Positions 15,574 through 21,933 of a DNA stretch of 21,933 bases are shown here, piece after piece. Numbering within the stretch: position 1 is the stretch's first letter; every line of letters begins with the position of its first letter. Made by a program: the position numbers and the translations under genes. Source of the DNA: a virus; IMG/VR virus record IMGVR_UViG_3300033143_001644, positions 1 through 21,933 of that record; one strand, 5' to 3'. The notes below the pieces were generated by a model. That model was given only the letters and a program-made list of their open reading frames with translations, searched no databases and was not told the DNA's origin.

Positions 15574-16229
15574 GGTTTATGCACATTTGTATGATTAATG
15601 AGTATCTTGAGATCGTGGGAGAGCAAATAAACCTTATGGTGACGTCTGGGCTCTATGATGAGGTAAAAAGAGTAGATATCGGATGTGTGGGGCCAGAAGA
15701 GAACTTGGAGCTCTTAAAACGAGCCTATAAGCCTTTTGACAAGTTGCATTTTCAGATACATAGCAAGGATATCGAGAAGTATGAGTTTTTGACATTGGGT
15801 ATGCTGCAGCAAAGATCGATTATTTCCGCTCAGTTCCACGGGTTCTATATTCATACTAAAGGTGTAAGTTGGCCGGGGCATGAAGGAGGAAAGCATTGGA
15901 GAGATTATATGAATCACTATATACTCACTAAATGGCAGGATAATATCAGGATGTTAGAGTTCGGATATGATACCTGTGGTGTAAAACTTGTTAATAAAAG
16001 ATTCCCGCTCCACTATTCAGGAAACTTTTTCTGGTTCAGCTCAGAATACGTAAAGGTCCTTCCTAAGGTGCTTAAGTCCGATATGACTGACAGGTTTAAT
16101 GCTGAAATGTGGATAGGCTGCGGGCAACCTATTTGCGCTACACTATGTCAGCAATTTGTTGATTACGATACTCAAGGGAAGTTTATTCCTAAAGACAGTA
16201 AATGTATAACTCAAAAAATAGAATCATGA
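15546..16229 (+). CDS. HTKG/GNFFW-type putative glycosyltransferase
   Basis: A 227-residue protein of a family I know only by its motifs: FYIHTKGVSWP (100-110), HWRDYMNHYILTKW (117-130), YDTCGVKL (141-148), HYSGNFFWFSSEYVKVLP (156-173) and NAEMWIGCG (185-193). Proteins with this HTKG-WRxxM-DxxGV-HxxGNFWW-ExW chain occur among surface-polysaccharide genes and some large viruses, and are thought to be glycosyltransferases; I am not aware of a solved mechanism. The start at 15546 keeps the first strand PIIGFMHI whole but overlaps the GT2 gene by 28 bases. An ATG at 15579 would avoid overlap but cut that strand. It ends in ATGA with the next gene. Confidence 0.68.
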   Translation: MAADRLPIIGFMHICMINEYLEIVGEQINLMVTSGLYDEVKRVDIGCVGPEENLELLKRAYKPFDKLHFQIHSKDIEKYEFLTLGMLQQRSIISAQFHGFYIHTKGVSWPGHEGGKHWRDYMNHYILTKWQDNIRMLEFGYDTCGVKLVNKRFPLHYSGNFFWFSSEYVKVLPKVLKSDMTDRFNAEMWIGCGQPICATLCQQFVDYDTQGKFIPKDSKCITQKIES

Positions 16230-17017
16230 CAAATTATTGTTTCACACTAGCTTACAACCTTCCGTCAGAGGTAGAGAAGGCAACCGAGATGCTCTACAGG
16301 CTCAATTCAAACAGCAAGTTCCGTCATTTGATTGTTGACCTTGGATTTCCTTTGATAGTTGGCGACGAAATTCCTAAAGACCTCAAGAAGGCGAAAAAGC
16401 ATAACACAAAACTTCTTAAGGAGACTTGTGTAAGATATGGCTCAGAATATATTGAGATGGAAAATATTGGAGTCTCTCAGAACTGGACTCAGGTTTATAA
16501 GCACCTGAAGTTAGCTGACGATGACGTGTTGATTGGAGTTGACCCAGACGAGCACCCTAAAGGCTTTGGGTGGGTTAAGGCCATGGGCGACGCAATCCGG
16601 AACATGGACCTTGGGCTATGCTCTCTGATGATGGAGGACCACGTACCTCTTATGAGTGGGATTCCTTACAGTGAGCAAACCATTGAAGGTACAAGGCTGT
16701 ACTTTCTGCCTGCAGGCTCCTTGAACTGGGCTTTGATCGGTATAAGCGGTAAGTTTCTGAATAAGATTAAAAAGATACCATTTCCGGAGAAGGCGCCTAG
16801 ATACGGGTGGATTGAGGCCGAACTGTATCCATTATTTACAAAACACAAGATGACATGGGCTGTGCTTGCCGATTACATGGTGGAGCATACAGACTATGAG
16901 CACGGGCACCCCGGTACTTCTAAGCTCTTAAGGGAGTGGAAGAACCAAATCGTGTTTAAAGTCGAAGACGGCCAGATGTCTTTTGACGAATTCCTTAAGG
17001 CAAAGAAGAAGAAATGA
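16226..17017 (+). CDS. GT-A-like putative glycosyltransferase
   Basis: A 263-residue protein using the ATG at 16226, which overlaps the upstream TGA as ATGA like most junctions here. An ATG at 16202 would add eight residues and a 28-base overlap and is less likely. It opens MTNYCFTLAYNLPSEVEKATEML, a strand-helix pair. Then comes ENIGVSQNWTQVYKHLKLADDDVLIGVDPDEHPKG, where DPDE (106-109) falls after a hydrophobic strand exactly where GT-A enzymes have their metal-binding DxD. W193-I200 and the YMVEHTDYEHGHPG segment (217-230) may form the acceptor and His metal site. The C-terminus is a lysine-rich tail. Family assignment rests on the fold pattern, so I call it putative. Confidence 0.6.
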   Translation: MTNYCFTLAYNLPSEVEKATEMLYRLNSNSKFRHLIVDLGFPLIVGDEIPKDLKKAKKHNTKLLKETCVRYGSEYIEMENIGVSQNWTQVYKHLKLADDDVLIGVDPDEHPKGFGWVKAMGDAIRNMDLGLCSLMMEDHVPLMSGIPYSEQTIEGTRLYFLPAGSLNWALIGISGKFLNKIKKIPFPEKAPRYGWIEAELYPLFTKHKMTWAVLADYMVEHTDYEHGHPGTSKLLREWKNQIVFKVEDGQMSFDEFLKAKKKK

Positions 17018-17907
17018 TATTAGTAACTGGATGTGCGGGTTTTGTGGGCAGTAATATCGTTAAGAGATTGCTCTTGGAGGGGCACGATGTTATCGGGGTA
17101 GATGATCTTTCGTTTGGCGATGAGGCCAATGTTCCGAAAGAACTCACATGGTATAAGATGAAATTTGAGGACCTAACGGAATGCAAAATGAATAAATGCG
17201 ATATACTTATTCATGCCGCTACAGCAAATATCATCTACGCAATGGACAACCCGGTCGAGACTTTTAAAACCAACGCAGAAGGAACTCTAAAACTGTTTGA
17301 TAAATTCGCAGGAAAAATCATTTACTTAAGCACGGCATCCGTCTATGGCAACGCCTTGTTGTTACCAACCTCGGAAGACGCTGAAGCACAGACTACTAAC
17401 GCATACGATTTATCGAAGTATGTTGCGGAGATTGCTTTGAAGCTCAGAGGTGATTACACTACATTAAGGCTCTCTAACGTATACGGGGAACAACAAAGGG
17501 CGTCGAACCCTTATTGTGGGGTTATTGGGAAACTGGTTCATGCCGCAATGCGTGATATTGCGTTTACAATAACCGGGGGATGGGAGTCAACCAGAGATTA
17601 CACATACATACAAGACGTGGAGGACGCTGTACTTTTGGCTATTAAAACCAAGTCGTTCAATACTGAGTTTAATATCGCTACAGGGATAGAGACCTCTATC
17701 GAGGGATTGATAGTTGCGGTCCGAGAAATCACCGGGAAGAAAGTTTACTTTGGCAGCACAACACCAAGAAAGATTGACGGAATTACCCGGCGCTGCCTTG
17801 ATATAAAGAAGGCGAAACGGTTTCTAAAATGGAAGCCCACCACTAACTTACTGCAGGGATTGGCCTTTACAATAGACTGGTACAAACATGACAGACATAT
17901 CAAATAA
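17014..17907 (+). CDS. NAD-dependent sugar-nucleotide epimerase/dehydratase (extended SDR)
   Basis: This 297-residue enzyme has the complete extended-SDR set: the glycine-rich TGCAGFVGS (5-13), VIGVDDLSFG (26-35) with the acidic NAD-ribose residue, HAATANIIYAMDNP (67-80), STASVYG (106-112), the catalytic YDLSK (131-135), RLSNVYG (152-158), and RDYTYIQDV (194-202). Family members convert NDP-sugars, for example UDP-glucose to UDP-galactose or the matching GDP/TDP sugars; the exact substrate cannot be read here. It would supply a donor sugar for the transferases just upstream. Overlaps are ATGA with the previous gene and 20 bases with the MuF gene, placing the sugar cassette inside the head operon. 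Confidence 0.9.
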   Translation: MILVTGCAGFVGSNIVKRLLLEGHDVIGVDDLSFGDEANVPKELTWYKMKFEDLTECKMNKCDILIHAATANIIYAMDNPVETFKTNAEGTLKLFDKFAGKIIYLSTASVYGNALLLPTSEDAEAQTTNAYDLSKYVAEIALKLRGDYTTLRLSNVYGEQQRASNPYCGVIGKLVHAAMRDIAFTITGGWESTRDYTYIQDVEDAVLLAIKTKSFNTEFNIATGIETSIEGLIVAVREITGKKVYFGSTTPRKIDGITRRCLDIKKAKRFLKWKPTTNLLQGLAFTIDWYKHDRHIK

Positions 17908-18943
17908 ATATCGTGACGAATTTCTGAAGGAGCAATTAAAGGTTGCGAAGAAATACAAAAGACTCATGGCCATGTCGGGAGATGAGATTGCCAGACTTGT
18001 GAGAGACCCTAACTCTAAATTATTCAAGGAGTTTGATTTTTCCAAGTACCCGAGGTTACAGCGGAAGATTGCAGCGATAATCGCTACCTTTCATGTAAAG
18101 GCTCTTCGATTAACTGAGGATGAGATCAGAAAGGCATGGCGTCTTTCTAATGGTAAGAATGATGCTCTTCTGGATGATTACCTTAGGGGTTTGGTCGACG
18201 TGGCCGCCATGAAGGGGAGTGGAGTGCTTTATGTTGCGAATAGAGATATCATGGAGGCGTTCATCTCACGTACCAGAGGGGCCGAGACGCTATCTGCATC
18301 TGTATGGAAGATAAGTAATCAGTTGAGAAAAGAATTAGAATTGCAACTTGGATTGGGAATTATGAATGGTGATTCTGCAGATACGATTAGTCGTCGTATC
18401 AGAAGATACCTAGATAATCCAGAGGCTTTATATAGAAGAGTGAGAAATAAATATGGCGACCTTATTCCTAGTAAGGCTATGTCAGAATATCACCCCGGCC
18501 AAGGAACTTATAGATCGGCCTACAAGAATGCGGTTCGAGTAGCAAGGACTGAAACAAATCAAGCCTACCTGTTATCGGACCATTACCGATGGGAGTCAAA
18601 TCCGTTAGTAGAAGGGGTTAAGATAGAATTATCCTCACAGCATCCTGAATATAAATTTGTAGAAATATGTGAAGAGTTAGAGGGAGAATACCCTACTGGC
18701 TTTGTATTTAGTGGGTGGCATCCACAGTGCTTATGTCATGCAACACCTCTTCTGGCAAACAGGGAAGATTTCAGGGCATGGCTAAGAGGGGAAGAGAAGT
18801 TGACGACCAACCCGATCAAGGCGACGCCGCCAAATTTCAGAGAGTGGATTGCTAATAATATTGATCGCCTTTCTGAGTACAAGTCTGTACCTTATTACAT
18901 ACTTGATAATCAAGCTATTATAAAGGATATCTTGCATCGTTAA
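17888..18943 (+). CDS. MuF-like minor head protein
   Basis: The 351-residue protein has a long helical N-terminal half (to about 200) and a C-terminal MuF domain with VRVARTETNQAYLLSDHYRW (216-235) and GWHPQCLCHATPLL (276-289). R-x-E-T plus HPxCxC are the family's conserved signs (SPP1 gp7/Mu gpF relatives). Such proteins associate with portal and procapsid and help head assembly or DNA exit. The family sits right after the portal in most phages; here it is 13.7 kb away. No toxin or enzyme domain is fused. It overlaps the epimerase gene by 20 bases, so its translation probably depends on ribosomes coming through the sugar cassette. Confidence 0.85.
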   Translation: MTDISNKYRDEFLKEQLKVAKKYKRLMAMSGDEIARLVRDPNSKLFKEFDFSKYPRLQRKIAAIIATFHVKALRLTEDEIRKAWRLSNGKNDALLDDYLRGLVDVAAMKGSGVLYVANRDIMEAFISRTRGAETLSASVWKISNQLRKELELQLGLGIMNGDSADTISRRIRRYLDNPEALYRRVRNKYGDLIPSKAMSEYHPGQGTYRSAYKNAVRVARTETNQAYLLSDHYRWESNPLVEGVKIELSSQHPEYKFVEICEELEGEYPTGFVFSGWHPQCLCHATPLLANREDFRAWLRGEEKLTTNPIKATPPNFREWIANNIDRLSEYKSVPYYILDNQAIIKDILHR

Positions 18944-18952
18944 AAAAACATA

Positions 18953-18982
18953 TTGAAAAAAGGGAATTTTGTACTAACTTTA
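18953..18982 (+). promoter_or_regulatory. Putative promoter ahead of the scaffold and capsid genes
   Basis: In the 56-base gap after the MuF gene, TTG at 18953-18955 is followed after 19 bases by TAACTTTA at 18975-18982, one base off the Bacteroidota -7 box TAnnTTTG and at proper spacing. The same TAACTTTA lies before the portal gene. A start near 18989 would leave about 10 bases before the ATG at 19000. Extra transcription of scaffold and capsid genes at this point makes sense, since capsid protein is needed in bulk (inference). Confidence 0.42.
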
Positions 18983-18999
18983 CTAAATGAGAAATTAAT

Positions 19000-19704
19000 A
19001 TGAAAACAAAGATTTTAGAAGCCTTGAAGACCAAATTTGATGGGGTTCAGGACGCAATACTCAACAGGGTTATCGTTAAGCTCAAGCTCGATAAGACTGT
19101 TAAAGAAGAAGGGGATGTCGAAGCTGCTGTCGAAAAGGTTACGTTTCAGCAGGTCGTAGATTCATACGGAGATAGTAGGGCCACAGAGGCGTCTACTACT
19201 GCCGTTAAGACATTCAGGGAAAAGCACGGTATAGGGGAAGACGGAAAGCTGATTAAGAAGGCCGACCCAATAAAGAAAGACCCAGACCCGGACCCTGACC
19301 CTGACCCTAATGAACCCGCATGGTTCAAGGCTTATAGGGAGAAAACTGAGAAAGAGCAATCCGAACTAAAGGAGAGGCTCGATGGGATAAACAAGGCAAA
19401 GACCGAGACCGAGCTAATGGGGAAACTCACCAAGAAACTCGAAGAAAAGGGACTTGACAAGACTTTTATTCCTTTATTCACCCGTAATCTGACTATTGAG
19501 TCAGAGGACAAACTCGACGAACTTACGGAGACTATCAATACGGACTATGAAAAATTCGTACAGGATAAGGCCGATGAAGGGGTCGTGATTAGCATTCCCA
19601 AGGACTCTACATCAAAACCTAGCGCTTCTGATGCAACCGCAAAGAAGATTGCCGAGGATAAAAACGATGGGGTTAGCGAAGGAGTGAAAGGAAAAGAGTT
19701 ATAA
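19000..19704 (+). CDS. Scaffold-like protein
   Basis: A 234-residue, very polar protein between the MuF and capsid genes, where phage scaffolding proteins usually lie. It is rich in Lys, Glu and Asp with few aromatics. Order: a helical N-terminus (ILEALKTKFDGVQDAILNRVIVKLKL), a spacer with five Asp-Pro repeats, a predicted coiled-coil stretch (AYREKTEKEQSELKERLDGI at about 110-130), more helices (TELMGKLTKKLEEKGLDK) and a disordered Ser/Thr/Lys tail. Scaffolds guide capsid assembly and leave the head. No protease motif is seen, so exit or cleavage would need another factor. The assignment rests on composition and position, not on sequence family. Confidence 0.7.
   Translation: MKTKILEALKTKFDGVQDAILNRVIVKLKLDKTVKEEGDVEAAVEKVTFQQVVDSYGDSRATEASTTAVKTFREKHGIGEDGKLIKKADPIKKDPDPDPDPDPNEPAWFKAYREKTEKEQSELKERLDGINKAKTETELMGKLTKKLEEKGLDKTFIPLFTRNLTIESEDKLDELTETINTDYEKFVQDKADEGVVISIPKDSTSKPSASDATAKKIAEDKNDGVSEGVKGKEL
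19279..19308 (+). repeat. Five GACCCN repeats coding (Asp-Pro)5
   Basis: Six-base units, gaccca gacccg gaccct gaccct gaccct, encode five Asp-Pro pairs in the scaffold-like protein. The last three units are identical, so slippage could change copy number. The peptide is a stiff, disordered linker between the two helical parts. Confidence 0.85.
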
Positions 19705-19722
19705 ATTTAAAATTAATTAGCG

Positions 19723-20310
19723 ATGCAAATAACTTCAGGTTCTATAGCGGGAAGAATATCTGTTTTCGAGAATATTCTCGAAGATGTTCCCGGTGGCGTC
19801 GGTCTTAATGTTACTCGGTTGGATTACCTGACCGCAAATAAAGAGTACATTCAGGCAGGAACGCCCGTTTATGTTGATCTTGCCACTCGTGTTGCTGAAG
19901 TCTGTAAAACGGCTTTAGGAATTGACGGAGGTGGCGCTACAGCCCCGAGAGTTAATAAGCTCCATCATTTTCTTGTTGGAGATTATCTTAACGACGGGAC
20001 TACCGGTGCGTATATTTCAGCCATTGATTCTTCGGATGATGACTATGACGTGCTTACCGTGAATACAGCAGTTACGTATGCTGCAGGTACTAAGTTCTTT
20101 GAAGGAACAGTTTCAGGTACCTCCGCAGTTCTTAAGTACACTCCTAATGGAATGGTTAAGTCACCAGAGTACATTAAGAATGGTAACGCCGACGTGCCAG
20201 TCGTAAAGATGGGAACAGTAAGAGAAGACGCTCTTGTACACTGTATTCCAGACCTTTACAAGACTGCTCTCCGGTCTGCTACGGGAACTTCTTTAATAAC
20301 CCTTGTTTAA
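19723..20310 (+). CDS. Putative capsid decoration / head-fibre-type protein
   Basis: A 195-residue protein directly before the major capsid gene, the place of decoration proteins. It is beta-rich and has the decoration-type phrase EYIQAGTPVYVDLATRVAEVCKTA (pattern xxGTPVYxDxxxxVAxV), followed by HFLVGDYLNDGTTGAYISAIDSS and YAAGTKFFEGTVSGTSAVLKYTPNGMV, i.e. two similar Ig- or barrel-like halves. Similar beta domains occur in lambda D-like and head-fibre proteins. It would stabilise or decorate the filled head. Neither family can be chosen from sequence alone, and position carries much of the weight. An 18-base gap precedes it and a 10-base gap follows. Confidence 0.55.
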   Translation: MQITSGSIAGRISVFENILEDVPGGVGLNVTRLDYLTANKEYIQAGTPVYVDLATRVAEVCKTALGIDGGGATAPRVNKLHHFLVGDYLNDGTTGAYISAIDSSDDDYDVLTVNTAVTYAAGTKFFEGTVSGTSAVLKYTPNGMVKSPEYIKNGNADVPVVKMGTVREDALVHCIPDLYKTALRSATGTSLITLV

Positions 20311-20320
20311 ATTATAAATT

Positions 20321-21400
20321 ATGAAAACTCCAATAATTGAGGGTATATCCCAAGCGGGCCTTACGTCTTACCTTAAGGCAAGACAATACGAGGCAATGTA
20401 CTGGCCAACTCTGTTCCCTATTCAAAATGTTAATTCCTTGGATGGAAAGACATTGATCGGGGATAAAGGTTCTAGAATTGCAGCTCACGTAATTTCCTAC
20501 GATGCGAAAGCACCGGAGGCGAGCCGTAAGTCTATGACTACTCAATACTTCGACATACCGAAGATCGCCCAATCGAGAAGGAAGACCGAGAAAGAAATCA
20601 TCGAACACCAAATCACCCGGTCGATACGGGGTAATGACGCCGTGATCGAGGATTATTTCAATGACGTCGACTTCTGTATTGATTCAGCTAACGCAAGGAT
20701 AGAATGGATGGTTCTACAGGCGCTTTCCCTGACGAAATTACAACTCACGTATAACAACAACCCTATGGGTATTGTTAACGAGACTGTGATTGACTTTGGA
20801 ATGCCCACGGCCAACAAGAAGACTGTCGCCGTTATCTGGTCATCTGGAAATGCAGCTACAATGACTCCACTTGTGGACTTTAAGGCTGTAATAAAGGCGG
20901 CGAGAGCTAAAGGAATATATTTCGAGAGGATGCTGATGCACCCTGATGCGTTCGACCTTATCACAGGTTGTACAGAGTTCCAAACTGCTTGCAAATCATT
21001 ACTGGTTGGCGAGAGTACAGTTCTTGGAACACTAGGTATAGAAACCGCAAACAAAGTGCTGACAGCGCTTAGACTCCCTCCTATCAGTCTGATCGAGACG
21101 AGTGTAGGAATCGAGACTAAGGCAGGTGCCGTTTCGGAATCTAATCCTTGGGACACTTCTCACGTAACCTTTGTACCTACAACTGTTCTTGGAAACCTCT
21201 ATAACGGCCCTATAGCCGAAGAGATCGAGAGACCTACGCAGGTAATACAGGCTAAGAGAGGAAATGTTCTTGTGAGTCTACAGAGAGATTTTAACCCGGT
21301 TTCAGTTCTGACCAAAGGAGAATGTAATGTTTTCCCATCATGGCCAACTGTTGACAGGTGTTTCTCATTGTATACTGCTCACGCATCCACTTGGGCTTAA
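20321..21400 (+). CDS. Major capsid protein (HK97 fold, lambda gpE-like)
   Basis: The 359-residue product fits the lambda gpE-type capsid family. The N-terminal region has YLKARQYEAMYWPTLFPIQNVNSLDG (the YxxxxxxxxxLFP sign), then RIAAHVISYDAKAPEASR in the E-loop area, and IAQSRRKTEKEIIEHQI in the spine helix. The later part carries YFERMLMHPDAFDLITGCTEF and ends with DRCFSLYTAHAST. Length suits a 340-360-residue capsid protein without a cleaved delta domain. It forms the icosahedral shell and should be the most abundant virion protein. It follows scaffold and decoration genes in the usual order, and a stable hairpin stands 6 bases after its stop. Confidence 0.9.
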   Translation: MKTPIIEGISQAGLTSYLKARQYEAMYWPTLFPIQNVNSLDGKTLIGDKGSRIAAHVISYDAKAPEASRKSMTTQYFDIPKIAQSRRKTEKEIIEHQITRSIRGNDAVIEDYFNDVDFCIDSANARIEWMVLQALSLTKLQLTYNNNPMGIVNETVIDFGMPTANKKTVAVIWSSGNAATMTPLVDFKAVIKAARAKGIYFERMLMHPDAFDLITGCTEFQTACKSLLVGESTVLGTLGIETANKVLTALRLPPISLIETSVGIETKAGAVSESNPWDTSHVTFVPTTVLGNLYNGPIAEEIERPTQVIQAKRGNVLVSLQRDFNPVSVLTKGECNVFPSWPTVDRCFSLYTAHASTWA

Positions 21401-21406
21401 AAATAT

Positions 21407-21426
21407 AGCCGTCCTTCGGGGCGGCT
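21407..21426 (+). terminator. Stem-loop with UUCG tetraloop after the capsid gene
   Basis: AGCCGTCC (21407-21414) pairs with GGGCGGCT (21419-21426), giving an 8-pair stem with one G-U pair and a C(UUCG)G tetraloop, the most stable class of RNA tetraloop. It begins 6 bases after the capsid TAA. The 3' side is TTAATTTCTTT, a poor U-tract, so full termination is doubtful; partial termination, an RNA-processing or 3'-stabilising role for capsid mRNA, or all of these are possible. The next gene starts only 14 bases after the hairpin. Confidence 0.7.
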
Positions 21427-21439
21427 TAATTTCTTTGAC

Positions 21440-21763
21440 ATGACAAATCTTGAGGCATTAAAAGCTAAAGTCGGATATCCTTTATCAGACAACTCGTTGA
21501 AGGTCGCTCTCAGTGGGAGGGCCATTACAGCGGTAGATACTTTTGATAGCACGGTCGATGTTAGTTCCTTTGAGTTAGCGTACGCTGACTGTCTCACTAC
21601 AATATTATCAACACCTAATAGTGTTAGTGAGGGAGGTTTTTCGGTTACGGTAGCAGACAGGGAGACATTAAGAAACCTTGCCAATAAAATATATACCAAG
21701 TACGAACAGGCGAGTCCTATCTTAAAGAATAATCCTACGGGAACATTTAAACAGATATGGTAG
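21440..21763 (+). CDS. Small head-completion-type protein (DUF6706-like)
   Basis: A 107-residue, mainly helical protein directly after the capsid gene, where head-tail adaptors are expected. It reads MTNLEALKAKVGYPLSDNSLKVALSGRAI at the start, then FELAYADCLTTIL, then a short beta turn and RETLRNLANKIYTKY. It resembles the DUF6706-type proteins seen near capsid genes in phages of Bacteroidota, from memory of the pattern; no search was possible. A role as neck or adaptor component is inferred. It overlaps the next gene by 7 bases. Confidence 0.5.
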   Translation: MTNLEALKAKVGYPLSDNSLKVALSGRAITAVDTFDSTVDVSSFELAYADCLTTILSTPNSVSEGGFSVTVADRETLRNLANKIYTKYEQASPILKNNPTGTFKQIW

Positions 21764-21933
21764 ATCAGTATCCCGATAGCGTTGTTTTTACCGTGAACCC
21801 GGCGATGAGTCAGGACCCTAATACTGGGGTTTACTCAGCCGCCACAGGAGACTCTACGGTCAATACGTTCGAGTGTAGAGCCGAGCTGAACTCGAAAGGG
21901 TTTAAGGTTCCGGGAAAGGATGGCGCAATGGTG
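21757..21933 (+). CDS. Partial gene, head-closure/neck type, cut by the window end
   Basis: An ATG at 21757 overlaps the upstream stop (ATGGTAG) and the frame stays open for 59 codons to the window edge. It begins MVDQYPDSVVFTVNP and contains NTFECRAELNSKGFKVPGKDG, a pattern (ECRAEPNxxGxxIxxxDG) seen in short phage proteins after the capsid and adaptor genes. It is likely a neck or head-closure component. Only its N-terminal part is seen, so the call is by position and one motif. Confidence 0.6.
   Translation, partial: MVDQYPDSVVFTVNPAMSQDPNTGVYSAATGDSTVNTFECRAELNSKGFKVPGKDGAMV

Noticed and set aside
20653-21156. 167-codon open frame on the minus strand within the capsid gene
   Set aside because: It lies wholly inside a confident capsid gene, shows no recognisable domain, and its Ser/Ile/Val-rich composition is what the reverse of the capsid codons gives.
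1-21933. CRISPR array or tRNA genes
   Set aside because: The only tandem repeats are in-frame coding repeats in the fibre and scaffold genes, without spacer-like units, and no cloverleaf-like stretch was seen between genes.

Overview
The window is a dense, all-plus-strand block of a tailed double-stranded DNA phage (or prophage). Terminase, portal, MuF-like, scaffold-like and HK97-fold capsid genes are present in the usual order. A Bacteroidota host is the best guess (inference). At 3-33 there is a promoter-like pair of the Bacteroidota type (TTG, 20-base spacer, exact TAnnTTTG), a weaker one lies at 18953-18982, Shine-Dalgarno sites are mostly absent, and a small lipoprotein has the F-S-C lipobox and acidic +2/+3 region common in that phylum. 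No tRNA, CRISPR, integrase or insertion sequence is visible. No gene-free stretch exceeds about 65 bases.

Layout: (1) 68-2667, packaging: small-terminase-like protein, a small lipoprotein, a basic unknown protein, and large terminase. (2) 2698-4164, portal. (3) 4161-5070, three small proteins of structural type, one of them only 45 residues. (4) 5083-5640, a class I methyltransferase. (5) 5640-12899, one 2419-residue fibre-like protein. (6) 12963-17907, a translationally coupled sugar cassette: GT-B glycosyltransferase, sugar-O-methyltransferase-like enzyme, GT2 glycosyltransferase, an HTKG/GNFFW-type putative glycosyltransferase, a further GT-A-like protein and an extended-SDR sugar epimerase. 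(7) 17888-21933, the head module resumes: MuF-like protein, scaffold-like protein, putative decoration protein, major capsid protein, a hairpin, and two head-completion-type genes, the last cut by the window end.

The main point of interest is the interruption. Portal and MuF genes, normally neighbours, are separated by about 13.7 kb holding the giant repetitive protein and seven enzymes of glycan type. The giant protein is built on a 20-21-residue beta repeat (about 35 copies by eye). It runs uninterrupted for 19 copies of exactly 20 residues at the C-terminal end. Further upstream it is interrupted at repeat boundaries by one lectin-like and ten carbohydrate-binding-like jelly-roll modules. 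A reasonable, untested model is that the cassette builds and caps a methylated glycan on a virion protein, perhaps on the Ser/Thr-rich fibre itself, while the fibre's modules bind host-surface glycans.

Nearly all genes overlap by 1-28 bases or lie a few bases apart, so translation is probably coupled. Promoter candidates sit before the small terminase, the sugar cassette and the scaffold gene. The only convincing hairpin follows the capsid gene.
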